From Paraspadella gotoi (taxonomy: Eukaryota > Chaetognatha), in NCBI GenBank assembly GCA_051294375.1, contig CM119267.1, forward strand, positions 14,067,694 to 14,131,693: a stretch of 64,000 nt of DNA, in the 5' to 3' direction. Made by a program: the position numbers and the translations under genes. The notes beneath the pieces are model-generated. The model ran no database searches. It had not been told where the DNA came from and saw only the letters and a program-made list of their open reading frames with translations. Below, one piece after another: positions 12,050 through 23,312 of the stretch. Numbering within the stretch: position 1 is the first letter of the stretch; each line of letters begins with the position of its first letter.

Positions 12050-12890
12050 ACAACCTTAAAAATGTCTAGTTGGGATTGTTTTAAAACTTTTTGAATTTTT
12101 GTCAAGGATAATATTATATCAGTTCAAACAATTAATAGCATGGTGATTTTAAAAAAAGTTTTTGTCTGTTTCATACATAATTTTTAATATCAGTAATTTT
12201 TGGATTTTGTCAAAAGATAGTAAATATAGCAGTCAGTATTATTAAAAATAAAAAAAAGTTAAAATATTATAATTGAGAATGATACAACTGACCAGTAGCT
12301 ATTAAAAGCATCATGAAACAATTAATTAATAATTATGTTTATTATGCTAAAAAAAATTCAAAGTTAAAATTTTTTCATATATTTAATTTTATAAATTATT
12401 TATTTTCTATGTCAAAACATCCATCATAATAAACTACTTATATTATGTATTTGAAGGCCTATATTAGGTTAGGTAAGTCCCTTATAATAAAAAATTTTTC
12501 TTCTATCATTTGGCATAGTTATAATTTTTTTAATTTAAATTACCTGAAAAAAAATTAAAATAATATTTTAATAAAGAAAAATTAATTACAAATAAACTAT
12601 TAAAGATAGAATAATGGTTATGGACTCAAACGAAAGAAAATTGTTCATAGATTATGGATGATGCATGATATTTTCATTTTAAAAAAAATTTAAACCATTT
12701 TTTAATTTTTTTTATTTCTACTTTATTGATTTTATATAGCTAATTTTAATATTAATTTATAAAAAAACTGTCATTAGGAAAATTTGATTACCCTTTTTTT
12801 GTGTAGCCAAAGGTCCGGAACGTATCCCGGGACATCTCATTCTGGGTGGCCACCTCCATGCCGATTAAATCGATGTAAAAAGGAACCGTG
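12050..12890 (-). repeat. Right inverted arm of the 3 kb transposon
   Basis: Inverted counterpart of 9900-10745 with the same landmark order read on the minus strand. It ends GGAACCGTG at 12890, followed by TTAC. Confidence 0.85.
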
Positions 12891-12894
12891 TTAC

Positions 12895-13891
12895 TGTTTA
12901 GGAAATGCATGATTATTGATTATTGACTCTCCTGGGGCGCTGTGACAACTATTTTAGATTTTTATCACATCATTAGATGGAAAAAAATATTCGATAATCA
13001 TCGTTTTATTACGAATTAATATTAGTAAATGATCATAATAATGCGCCATAGGGACCCTGTTGGTTCTACTGGTTCAAAGATATATTTAAATAAATACTGT
13101 CCGACTCAAAGGAGAACTAAAGAAAAAAAAATTTACACGTTAAAATAATTTTTATTCATAAAACAAAAAATACAATGAAAGCAAACAGTAAAAGAATATT
13201 ATAACCTACATAATAATGAAAAGAGTTCGTCATCATTTATATATCATGTATATGAAAAAAATAAGGAGTTGGGGAATTGCACCCGGTTATTCTTTTCCGG
13301 GGTTAATCACCGACATCTTGAATCCAACTTCGATTGATATTAATGCTATAATTTCACTTATATAAACTAATAGCAATTCTCTTTACAAAAAGATTGACCT
13401 TTTGTCATTATAAAACAAAAGAGCACTTTCTACTTGAGTTAATCAGCTGATTACATTACACATAATGCCATTATTTCATCAAGCTGAGAAAACACTTTAA
13501 ATTGTTTTGAGGAAAATTAACAGACCTATATACTCGTTATTAATTTTTTCCTGTTTCATGTTAACGCTTTTTTCAATTGTAATCGTTTAAATATATATAA
13601 TTAATTATATATAAATATTATATATAAATAAAGCATTTGGAATGTCTAGATGCTTTGATTATTTTATTAAGGTACCATTTTACAAAGCGAACCAGGCAAG
13701 TTGTAGTGAAAAAAAGCAAAGCAAAAAAAAATCTCGGCGCCATGAGCGTCAACGTCCCGAGGCGTCATCTACAGAGTGGCGTCGGTCTTTAAAAAATTTT
13801 AAATATACACTACTTCAAAAACTTTTGGGTAACGTAATTATTCTATTACTATCCTCATGGTGTCTTTCGAAATTTGCTCTAGGGATCAACT
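12895..13891. other. Between the transposon and the 3' end of ACCS
   Basis: AT-rich, probably containing the ACCS 3' UTR. Minus-strand AATAAA (plus TTTATT) near 13663 is a candidate polyadenylation signal. Confidence 0.4.
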
Positions 13892-15131
13892 CTATTCTTG
13901 AGGATTTCCTTGGCGATTGACGCTCTCCTTGAATCCTTTGAGCCTCTTCAAAAATTCCTCTCTTTCCTGCTTTGATACGGAGAAGATGATTCTCGCCCAT
14001 CCGGGTTCTTCGCCCTTGAAGATTTCCCCCGACAAGACGAAGCATCCGGCCTTTATTAAATCATTGTAAAGGTCTCGCTCTCCCGTCAAGTAGGGGCTGC
14101 CCATCGATGTCAGCATTCCGCGAAAATTGACCCACAGGAAGAGTCCAGCGCTGGTGTCCTTGACCTGGGAGGAGAAATGAGACAGAATAAAAAACTGAAA
14201 TACTGAAAATTGCGACAACAATTCATTTTCAAGTGGGACACAACGAGTTGATATCAGGATTCTGCCTTGTCCGTTTCTCCGCAAAGAAAAGAACCGAAAG
14301 AAGATACTGATCATTATTATTTTTAACGTTTGAAACGTCGCGCGAGAGAGAGAATTGTGCCTCGCGAAAAACCGAACGTTAAACGCTTTTAACACAGCGT
14401 TGGTGGTTTAATATTAAAGTCTTTTTAATCTCACGTTTTTAACTTTTTGACGTCGAAATTTTACCCATTATTTATAGAATTAATTAATGAATTAATTTCA
14501 CGCTTCTTTTATTTCCATTCTTCGTCGCCATTTTACAATTCGTTGATGAATAAACTTACCAACCAGTTCCAAAATCTTAACGTCCTTTAAGAAACCAAAA
14601 GTCAGTCAGCAAATAAGTAAACGAATCTAGAGAGTCACAATCAATATATATTAAAGGGCTCTACTTGGAAAAAACCCTCAAAGTCCCAGGGTCCAAAGTC
14701 GGGGGCAAAATAGCTTATTGATTGCACGAATGGATAATTTTTAATTTTTAATGTAACAAAAACCTCGATGCCCAAGAGCTTAAGTTCGGTCGTCAAGTGA
14801 TCTTTAGCTTCTCTCAACCGCATCAAATTGATGGAGAAGAACTTCTCCAGCCATTCCTCGTCCGAGATCAGCCAGTTGAGCAAGAGTTGCGTCGGCGCCG
14901 GAGTCATGTAGAACGTCCCGATCAAAGTATTCGCCTTTATCATCGCTTTGTTCCAGCTGAAAAGTAAAATGGCCGAAAAATGAGCTAATTTTGAGTAATT
15001 TTCAAAACCTATTTATAAAATGTATTAATTATATTAAATGAAGTTAGAGAAATTAAAAATATTGTCACTAACGGACGTACGGAGAGAAAAGAGAAGAGCG
15101 GTGAGACGCAGTGGGGAGAGATGGTGGGAGG

Positions 15132-15200
<69 letters not shown>

Positions 15201-17775
15201 AGAGAGAGAGAGAGAGAGAGAACCTGTAAAGGACCCCGGAACGGAACCCCGAGAGGCAAAAGTCTTTGCTGAAGGACCAGATAAGATGGACTCGTGAAGG
15301 ATCCGGCAAGATGCGACTCATGGAAGCCACGCTGTGGAACGAGTCGTGGTTGGAAGTCACCGACATGGCGTAGACCTGGAGGTAACATTGAGATTCTGGA
15401 TTAATAAACTTTTGTACTTCCAGATCTTGAATAGTTCTGTAGGTGGCGCGTAAGAAGCTCAGCTCGGCGTGGAGGCGCCACCTAACGCATTAAGAGGATT
15501 GGCGTCGGGCCGGAAGTGGCGCAGACGCTGACGTCCGTGGTAATCAAAGTTTATTGTAAACTTCAGATAAAAGTTCCAAAACCAATTTTGCTTGGTTCGT
15601 AGTAAAAGATAACCTTAATAAAATAATCAAAGCATATTGATATTCCATGTGCTTACCAGCATATGCGCAAGCAACAAGTAATAAATTAAATTAATTAAGC
15701 AATTAATAAACAAATTAATAAAGACTATGTAACAATGATAAATTAATAACAAGCTTGTTTGAGTTAAATGATTGTCTTTGAAATGCCTTTGGAAAACCAA
15801 TGGCAATGGAGCAAAACAGATGACTTTGTTAAACCGGTTGTTCCTTTGTTTTCGTCTGACAAAAGACTCTGGTTGGACTCTGGTTGGACCTTGGCTTAGG
15901 GCCAGAGGGTCCCGAGTTTCAAACCCACAGTTCTATAAAAAATTGATTAAAAGTCATATATATTCGAGCCATGAAAAAATATATAACATACTACAATTAC
16001 CTCATCAAAAATGACATGAAGATTTCTCTGATTGGCAAAGTCCAAAACTTGAAGAATTGCCCGGCGAGAAATACAGTTGCCAATCGGATTTCCGGGATTG
16101 GTGAGGAAAATTCCCTTGATCTTTAGGCCTTGAGCTTCTGCCTTGTCGAACGAGACTCGTAACTTACTCGTGAGCGAGGACAGATTTTCTTCCTAAATTT
16201 GGTAAACGTACATATTTCATGGAATATAAGCTAAATATAATTTTAACACGTGTAGTGATTTATACCAAAAATAATGGGAGAAAGAGAGATTTTCAAACTA
16301 GAAGAAAATTAATGTAAAATCGGATACAGCGCTAAGCACGCTTCCTGCGGCCTATATGACCTTTTAGTTAAAGTAAAAAATGTTCTTTATTCGGTCAAAA
16401 AAAATTACAACAAAAAATAAAAATAAGGAGAGACGTAGAAGATTGAAAGTAACGAATTCCACAACAACTGTCAATGCTACATGGTACATTAATTATTAAA
16501 CAACAGATTGCACAGAGAAAAGAAGAAGGGGAAAAATTATTTGAAAGGAGAGAGAGCCGGAATTGAAGGAAAATAAAAATAATTGTCGTAAAAAAAACTA
16601 AATACTGTAGAAGACGATGCCGCGAGCAGTTCACCGTCCGTTGCACACAAGGTACCGAACTTCGGACGGGCCTGTAGTTCGTTAGTACAGACGCCCCGTC
16701 GCGCTTTCATGTGAGAATCATCAGGGCGCGAACTCGAGACCTTTGGGTTAGGAAGAGTTCTTGCTACCTCCGGCGTCATAGGGGCTGCTAATTCTCGGTC
16801 TAGTAACGGGGTATGAAATACTACCGCTACAATACCGAAGATATATGAAAACAAAAATAGAAAAAACAGAAGGAAAAAGAGGTATGTAGATAGAGAAAAA
16901 TAAAATCACATTGTAATTTTAACATTCAAGGTGCTTAAAATTTGTTTATATCACCAAGAGAATTACATAAACATATTTCACCTCCTCTCTCTCCGACTCC
17001 GGCGTCGGCGACATGAGCTCATCGGCCAAATCAACGGGCACGGTTTTGACCCTTGCCCGTTCGGCCAAGTCGTTTTCGATCCGGGCGTAGAAGGGCGCAG
17101 GGACCAAGAAGGCGTCGCCCTCTTCCGCCAAAGTCTGGGCGAGGAAATCGATGACGGTGGCGGATCTGTTGGGACAACATTGTTTTTATTTGATTGTGTT
17201 TTGACTGTGATCAAAAAGCTTTTCCTCTCGCTCTTTCGGATTTAAGAACACCTTTTAAAGTTAGTTTTCAAAAAAAATAATCTTTAAATTTTTTTGGTCA
17301 ATGCAAGAGACAACGCCTGTTAAATTACCCGTTTACGATGAAGATACGTTCGGGATCCAACGGTTCGTCGGCTCTCAACTTTCGAGTCAAAAACGACGCC
17401 AAATTGTGACGAAAGTGAGGCAAGCCGGGGAAATCAAAGTAGAAAAAACCGAGTTGGTCACTCAGGACGCTTGGCGGGAGATGTGATAATCTGAGAGAGT
17501 TAGACTAAATCATAAGATTTATTTTTCATTAGTAAGCATTTTCGTTTTATTTTTAGTCGTTTAAAATTTCAAGCTTACCTCTCGCTGAGCACATCTACCA
17601 TTAGTCGGTTTTCCGAAGTTCCAAGGTTGACAATTCCAGAGGGATTCGTCTTGGGACAGTAAGGATTCCGCCGCCAGACCATACCATGTTCCGAGAGATG
17701 GCCAGAGTAGCATGGGGCAGTCCTATCCAACAATCGTCGAGAAAGGATGTTGGACTCGTGTGTGTCGTCAACCAT
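13892..17775 (-). CDS. ACCS: ACC-synthase-like PLP-dependent aminotransferase (7 exons, complete)
   Basis: Fold-type I PLP enzyme of the 1-aminocyclopropane-1-carboxylate synthase-like family. Exons from the 5' end: 17775-17579, 17490-17329, 17165-16982, 16192-16001, 15375-15224, 14956-14764, 14164-13892 (TAG). All junctions are GT-AG and the phases agree, giving 450 residues; human ACCS is about 500. Seen in order: NLGTSEN (residues 50-56), FPGLPHFR (86-93), IVNGSAT, the NPGNPIG loop (213-219), IFDE whose Asp244 should bind the pyridine nitrogen, WSFSKDF with predicted Schiff-base Lys282, and EPGWAR with carboxylate-binding Arg418. Start: ATG at 17775 with an in-frame TAG just upstream. No signal peptide, so probably cytosolic. 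Animal members are not proven to make ACC; an aminotransferase or lyase on an unknown substrate is equally possible. No frameshift was found. Confidence 0.93.
15135..15221 (+). repeat. (GA)n microsatellite at the 5' end of ACCS intron 5
   Basis: On the coding strand the intron starts GTTCTCTCTCT at 15223, so the splice donor runs directly into (CT)n. A TAGA interruption sits near 15197. Confidence 0.95.
15860..15930 (+). repeat. Possible tRNA-derived SINE fragment in ACCS intron 4
   Basis: GACCTTGGCTTAGGGCCAGA followed by a B-box-like GAGTTTCAAACCC (15914-15926). The upstream half is not convincingly tRNA-like and includes a short tandem GACTCTGGTTG. Confidence 0.3.
16620..16790 (-). repeat. 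tRNA-Lys-derived SINE in ACCS intron 3
   Basis: On the minus strand, 16790-16724 reads like a degraded tRNA: GGTAGCAAGAACTCTTCCTA followed by a B-box-like GAGTTCGCGCCC. The ACTCTT loop resembles tRNA-Lys with CTT anticodon. A non-tRNA body of roughly 100 bases follows. The cloverleaf is imperfect, so a SINE fits better than a functional tRNA. Confidence 0.5.
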
Positions 17776-18395
17776 ATTGTTCTATTTTTTTTTTTTTTTT
17801 ACTTTTTCAAGAAGTGTTTAATCGTTTGGAGTTTTGTAATGACCTTTGTGACAAAACTGGCGAAAAAAAGGCTGAAGTAAAATTAAAAAGAAAACGGTTA
17901 TATTTTCTCGAAATGTCTACTTAATACTAAACAAAGTACATAAAAGAAACGAGTATGACGACGATGGTAAATAACCATTGGTTATGAAGGAGGGCTAAGT
18001 TATATGAACAATGAGCATTTAATACAATGAACAACAGAATTACAGAAACAAGAATAATTTTAATCGTGAACGAGAAGTGTCGATTCGGCCGAGATGTCGG
18101 CTTTAATATTTATCCTCACTCCTCACAATTCGAAGAATCGTCCTCCACACGAAAGAGAAAAAGTGGTTTAAGATAGAAGAGTTCATTGAGCGAACCAGTA
18201 GCCACGACGAATAGATCAGGCGACAGGATTCTCCCACAGAACCAAGCCCACTAGATAATTTAAAAGTAGCCAAAAAAATTGAATTATAATTATAATTATA
18301 ATTATAACGGGTTTAATAATCATACAAAAAAAGTGAGGGATTGTGACGATGAAGTAAAAAAGAAGGATCCACTTTTATCATCGCCCTGAACCAAC

Positions 18396-18450
18396 TTGAC
18401 CTTACAGTCTCCTCGGCTCTTATTGCATTGTCCGGTCAATCTAAGGTCAT
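18396..18450. promoter_or_regulatory. Pair of nuclear-receptor half-sites
   Basis: TTGACCTTA (18396-18404) and TAAGGTCAT (18442-18450) are opposed AGGTCA half-sites with T/A-rich 5' extensions, as bound by monomeric orphan receptors. They lie about 620 bases upstream of the ACCS start. Functional relevance is unproven. Confidence 0.25.
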
Positions 18451-18700
18451 TGCCAACGCTAGGGCAAAGTGACCGTGGGGAATGACCGGCTCGGAGAAAG
18501 AGGAGAGAGGAAGGGTTTAGAGAGAGAGACCGATCGTAAGTCGCCTCAACAGCAACTTTGGATCAATTGAAGTTAGGCAAAAACAAGTTTAATATTTCAG
18601 TTAGTTCCTCTCGTTTAAACTCGGTTCATGGTAAAAGTGAAATTTAATTTATTTACTTCGACAAGTGTTTTTTTCTCAAACGGAACGTGAGTCATGCTAA

Positions 18701-18814
18701 GATAGTACGAAGATCTGCATCATGCATGGTGACTGTGAGGGATACGAGTGTGACAGTGAAAACTGTGCCACGTTCTCATGGTCAAACTTCTCTGGGTGTG
18801 GATGATCTTAACCG
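18701..18814 (+). CDS. Cysteine-rich reading frame, possible extracellular-domain fragment
   Basis: The frame reads CIMHGDCEGYECDSENC and then ATFSWSNFSGCG before TGA, giving six cysteines in about 30 residues. Spacing and aromatic/acidic content resemble the C-terminal half of PAN/Apple-like or other secreted disulfide domains. No convincing acceptor or full domain is visible, so this is only suggestive. Confidence 0.2.
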
Positions 18815-19018
18815 TAGTTATCCACGTCGTCGCCGTCGCGTCTTCTTTGTATTTGTCGCGATTATTTCAGTCGCCTAAACGAAACGTTAGAAACTTTAAA
18901 AAATCAAAGAACTAAACATTTTCATCGCCACGTGATACGATGAATGAATGCCTAACTTTTACTAATTTTTAATATTCGTTACTAATTTTGATCTTCCTGA
19001 TAAAAACAATAAAAACAA

Positions 19019-19120
19019 TAAAAACAATATTATATTATATTATATTATATTATATTATATTATATTTAATTAAAAATGATATATTATATTATATTATATA
19101 TATTATATTATATTATATTT
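19019..19120 (+). repeat. TTATA pentanucleotide tracts
   Basis: Two runs of (TATAT/TTATA)n separated by TTTAATTAAAAATGA. The counterpart in unit B (26388-26480) is less regular. Confidence 0.9.
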
Positions 19121-19383
19121 AATTAAAAATGAAATCGAAAACTGTCTTTTCTGATTTTGTCCTAACCCTTTCCTTGGGCACCCTTGGGCACCCTTGACTT
19201 GGGCACCTATTAATTTTCGTTCGCAGATTTTCGTGTGACCCATTTTCATTTACCAATTATTCTCTCATCCCTATGACTATGTTCATTGTTCAAAGTCCAT
19301 TCCGTTTTCTTTCTTTCTCGTTCCACTCTAATCCCTTCTTATCGATCTCATTCAATCGGCGTTTTCTCCGGTACCACTTTCTC

Positions 19384-19483
19384 AGTTTTTCCACCTCTCC
19401 CACCTGTCCTACCTCTTCCACCTCTCCCACCTCTCCCACCTGTCATACCTCTCCCACTTCTCCCACCTCTCCCACACCTCCCC
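19384..19483 (+). repeat. 9 bp minisatellite CCCACCTCT
   Basis: About ten variants of TCCCACCTC (with TGTCCTACC, TTCCACC and similar). Present again at 26757-26852 in unit B. Open frames across it encode Ser-Pro-Thr repeats and are not taken as genes. Confidence 0.85.
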
Positions 19484-20371
19484 GACCGCTGCAATCCAGA
19501 GTTCGATTTTTATTGCGAGGAGGAAGTTTGTTTTTCGCGAGAGAAAATGTTTACCTCTCTTTTATGACGCTTCAGAGACGATCGAGAAAAAGCTATCCTT
19601 TTTTTTTCGTTGAGAGAAGTGGGAGGTGAGGCGAACAAGCGGTTACATCCGGGGATTAAGACGGGGAGGGGGATGGAAAGTAAGTAACGAACGGGTAAAT
19701 ATAGTATCAAACGGTGGGTTCTTGATTATAAACTGTTTAACTCTGCTTTATGATGCGCGAGAGACTTGGAATGAATTCTTGTTTTTTATTGTACAGGGTA
19801 CGAAGTAATTGGTTGGTGATAGGAATAGGGTAATAAAAAATGAAAAAAGACAGAGTAGGGAGCTGGTGTTGGGTGTTGGAGTGGAGAGCTGGAATGGGGA
19901 GCTAGTCTACGGGTTGATTGTCGACAAGGGCGCTGACAGTAAAGAGACCAATTTCTTACCGACAGAATCGCTGTACTGACTTTTCGTAACTCCTCTGAAT
20001 TAAGCGGTGCCGATTTTTCATTGGCGCAGCTCAGGAAACCAACGCTGCCAAAGCTTTATCTTAATAGGCTTCAGATCTTACATCGGTTGTACCAATTTTT
20101 CATAATATATAAAAGATTGTTTATTATAATTTATTATTATTGATTTCTTCAAAAAAAGGAAACGATGTCTATGAAAAGAGTATTAAACATCGGCTAAAAA
20201 AGGTATAATTAAGCTGAAAAAAGCTACTCGAGCCCCGAATCCCGTCGAAGGGTATTCTTTTAAGGGGATGCGGACGGAAAGAAGAAGAGAGTCTATGAGC
20301 TCGTGAAAAATGGCCGCTGATCTCCATCACCCCTGCTCCCCTTAAGAAATGGCGGCGGGGCTAAAAAGGCG

Positions 20372-20426
<55 letters not shown>

Positions 20427-21980
20427 TACTCGCTTGGCCGATGGTTTTTCGCAATGACCAAACCCATCTCGCTCCCCATTGAAAAGCGTCTGCTTTCTCT
20501 CGACGAGTCTAGTAGACGTTTTATTACTGCTTTTTTTTTAGTCGCATTTGGCGACTCTTTAAGACGCCTTTTCCATTAGACGGTCTTTTTAAAAAAAAAT
20601 GTAATGATATTTTTTCATTGGAACCGTCTTATAAATGACCCAGATTTAGTTAAAAAATTTACTCAGAGACTATAGAATTTAATATTAATACCTAAACTTT
20701 AAATGATTGAATACATATATCATAAAACATTTTTAAGAACTATAATTATAAAGGAAGAAGCATTAAAAAGACGCGACTGCTGGACTCACTAAGCGGGTTT
20801 TTTTCTTTTTCTCTCTGCTCTCATTAGTCTGACTTTTTTCCTGTTAGTTTTCCTTGAGTTTTCCTTTCCATCTTAGGCTGAAAATCTTCTTGACTTTTCT
20901 TACCTAGATTCCTCTTTTTTTCTCATACAATTTTTACTTTTACTCTTTTTTCTTTTGCTTTTCCTTTTATTCTTCCTTTGACTTATTTTTAATTCTTTTC
21001 CCCTCCGTTTCTTTTTCTTTTTTTTTCTAGCGAATTTCCTCATTCAACAGCTGAGTTAATGACTTTCCTTTTGTAACCAGAATTAGGAAGACGACGACGA
21101 AGACGACGACGATAACGAAGACGACGATGGATGAGCCGTCTATGCAGACGACGACGACGACTACCCAGAGTTTGCTGATTATGGAGAAAAGATCAGAGAT
21201 GACTGGTGTCTGGTGTACTATGCAAGACAGAGAGTGAGAGAGAGAGACAGAGAGAGAGAGAAAGAGAGAGAAAAAGAGAGAAAGAGAAAAAGAGAGAGAC
21301 ATTGGTTAAAAAAAAGTGTTCTGCTCTAACTAAATCCACTCACTGTTGCGCTGAGACTCGTGAACGCCTCAAGTTATCGAGATGCCCGAGTCACGGCGGC
21401 GAGCGGCGTCGGGAGGCGTCGGGCGTCGTGGGGCATCGTGAGAAGCTGCGACGCGGAATGAAGCCCTGACTTTTGTGTCGTCCTCATTTTTGATGGGTTC
21501 CTTTTCATCAATTAAGTTGTACTCGTCATCTTTGTCTCCTTTCGACACGATATCGTTCTTAAATTCTCGGTAGTACTCGACATTTCGTTTTTACTTTGAC
21601 TTTCGTTATCATCCCTCAGCTTGTTAAATCTTCACAGTCTGTTCTATCTTTTATAAATTCGTCGTGCTCTTCGTCTTTTTCGTCGTCAAATTGTCATAAT
21701 CTACGCTTTATATTCGCTTTATCTTCGCTCTATCCCATCACGGGCCTCTTATTCTTCCTCATCAATCATCAAACTACTTTAAATCTTAATTGTTTACATA
21801 ATATTAGTCTTCTTGTTCTTATTAGTCCTCGCTCGTCTTCTTCTCCTTTCGAGAATCGTCGCCATTTTTTTTCTCATCGTCTTCCACTACTTAGACTCAA
21901 AACTGGTTTTCCACATCTTCGTCCTCCTCCTCCTCTTCCTCCTCCTCCTCCCGTCCTCCGGCGTCTCCCGAAATCCCAAG

Positions 21981-22364
21981 GGTCCGATCCATATGGATAA
22001 CGATCCCGACGGTCGCCACCGATTAGTTCGATATGGAGCAGAAGAAGATTTTTTTGGTTCCAACGCCATCCGGGATTTTCTTCGCTATCCGTACTACACC
22101 GAGAAGTTGCCGAATCAGATGAAAAAAAAAAATCAAGATTTCCGAAAGCCGATTGGAGTCGATTCGGATGCACACTCTTTGCGTAACCCCCGGATGCTCG
22201 GATGCCCGGATCAAACCCAACGGGCCGAGTCCGACAGATGGCTTCTGATAACCAAAACAAATGACTTAATGATGGCGGAAGGGGGGCGAAGCGAAAGACT
22301 AAAATATTCGGAAGAAAAGAAAAGGAAAAAAGAGACGGAGAAAACGAATGGGATCGAGTTGTAG
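21981..22364 (+). CDS. Hypothetical ORF in duplication unit A
   Basis: The open frame extends upstream to 21813, but that part is low-complexity Leu/Phe and Pro coding from CTC/TCC repeats. From an internal methionine near 21993 it reads MDNDPDGRHRLVRYGAEEDF and on through a mixed-composition stretch. In unit B (about 29350) one C is missing in the GATCCCGACGG region, so the frame stops after MDNDPTVATD. There are no recognised domains and no supporting splice sites. Confidence 0.18.
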   Translation, partial: GPIHMDNDPDGRHRLVRYGAEEDFFGSNAIRDFLRYPYYTEKLPNQMKKKNQDFRKPIGVDSDAHSLRNPRMLGCPDQTQRAESDRWLLITKTNDLMMAEGGRSERLKYSEEKKRKKETEKTNGIEL

Positions 22365-23261
22365 AGAAAGGAGGAACGAGAATGGGATGAAGGAAATGAG
22401 AAATGGAGGTGTTGTAGAGAGAAGATGGCCTAAGAAGAATAAAAGAGAGAGAGAAAAAAAGTTAAGAAGATTCCTCCTCCCAAAACATACGAAGCTACGT
22501 ATAGAGGTCGCTCTTTCATTCCCCAAGAATTTAAACAAATGAACTGGGCTCGACGAAAGACGGATGTCGGCGAACGGTGAAGGAAAAAGGAGAAAAAGGG
22601 CGGGAAGCAAATGGCGGGAAAAATAATCGGGAATATATTCACAAAGTCGGGGCCGCGTTTACTGAGCGAAGCGAGAATAACGCGCATAAAACTGTCGACG
22701 AACGCGGCTACAAATTTGGTTATCCGGTGCTAAAAAAGACTTTTTCCGACTCATTAAAACACCATCGAATACCATTCATTTTCCTTTTTTTTTTCTTCAT
22801 CTACCGGCATCTCTCAGACGAGAAAAAAAAGAGCAACCTTCCGTCAAGCCTTTCAAAATTTCAAGACTATCAACGATTTAAACTCATCGACGCTTTTAAA
22901 TATCTTCTTGACCCCAATTTTTTTTTACTCTTTCACTCCTTCACCCTCTCCTGACACACCCTGTCTTCGGCATAACAAAGACATTTAAAGTTAACACGGC
23001 AAGCACTTGTTGACTTTATAGACGCTTTACGGTTGCCCTTGGGGATTTAGAGGGGGGGCGGGAGTGGCGGGTGTGAAAGGGGTGTCGGGGCGGCGGAACG
23101 AGGTAGTGGTGATTGATGGAGTGATATTTGCTGAATGAATATAAATTGTGGGTAGTTGTGATACCGGCTGTGGTTGACTACTGAGGCGGAGACCCAAATG
23201 GTGGTTGTGGTTCTCTTAAATGATCAGGGCGGATGCGACAAAGCAAGGCGATTCTGCTTTA

Positions 23262-23312
23262 AAGCTGGTGGCGCTGGTGGCGTCGGTGGCGCTGGTGGCA
23301 TCGAGCAGGAGG
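23262..23312 (+). repeat. 9 bp minisatellite GGTGGCGCT
   Basis: Five or so units of GCTGGTGGC with GTC/ATC variants. Repeated at 30612-30662 in unit B. Confidence 0.8.

Larger units (their letters stand above)
9900..12890. mobile_element. DNA transposon with long terminal inverted repeats (Chapaev/CMC-like ends)
   Basis: The left arm (9900 to about 10745) and right arm (about 12050 to 12890) are inverted copies, roughly 840 bases each and diverged by scattered substitutions and indels. Both ends read CACGGTTCC inward and the element is flanked by TTAC at 9896-9899 and 12891-12894. A CAC terminus with a 4 bp target duplication is what the Chapaev branch of the CMC superfamily shows; the family call is inference. 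The 1.3 kb centre has no recognisable transposase, so the copy is probably non-autonomous. Arms this long also fit the foldback class. Confidence 0.8.
17776..18891. other. Upstream region of ACCS
   Basis: Probable promoter and 5' UTR of the minus-strand ACCS gene. It holds a poly-T run just beyond the ATG, an (AATTAT)n tract at 18281-18306, nuclear-receptor half-sites and the cysteine-rich frame at 18701. Confidence 0.4.

Noticed and set aside
13815-14045. Alternative minus-strand frame overlapping ACCS exon 7
   Set aside because: Shadow of the ACCS reading frame, without family motifs.
16395-16854. Minus-strand frames inside ACCS intron 3
   Set aside because: They translate the SINE and the AT-rich intron; the flanking ACCS exons join in phase without them.
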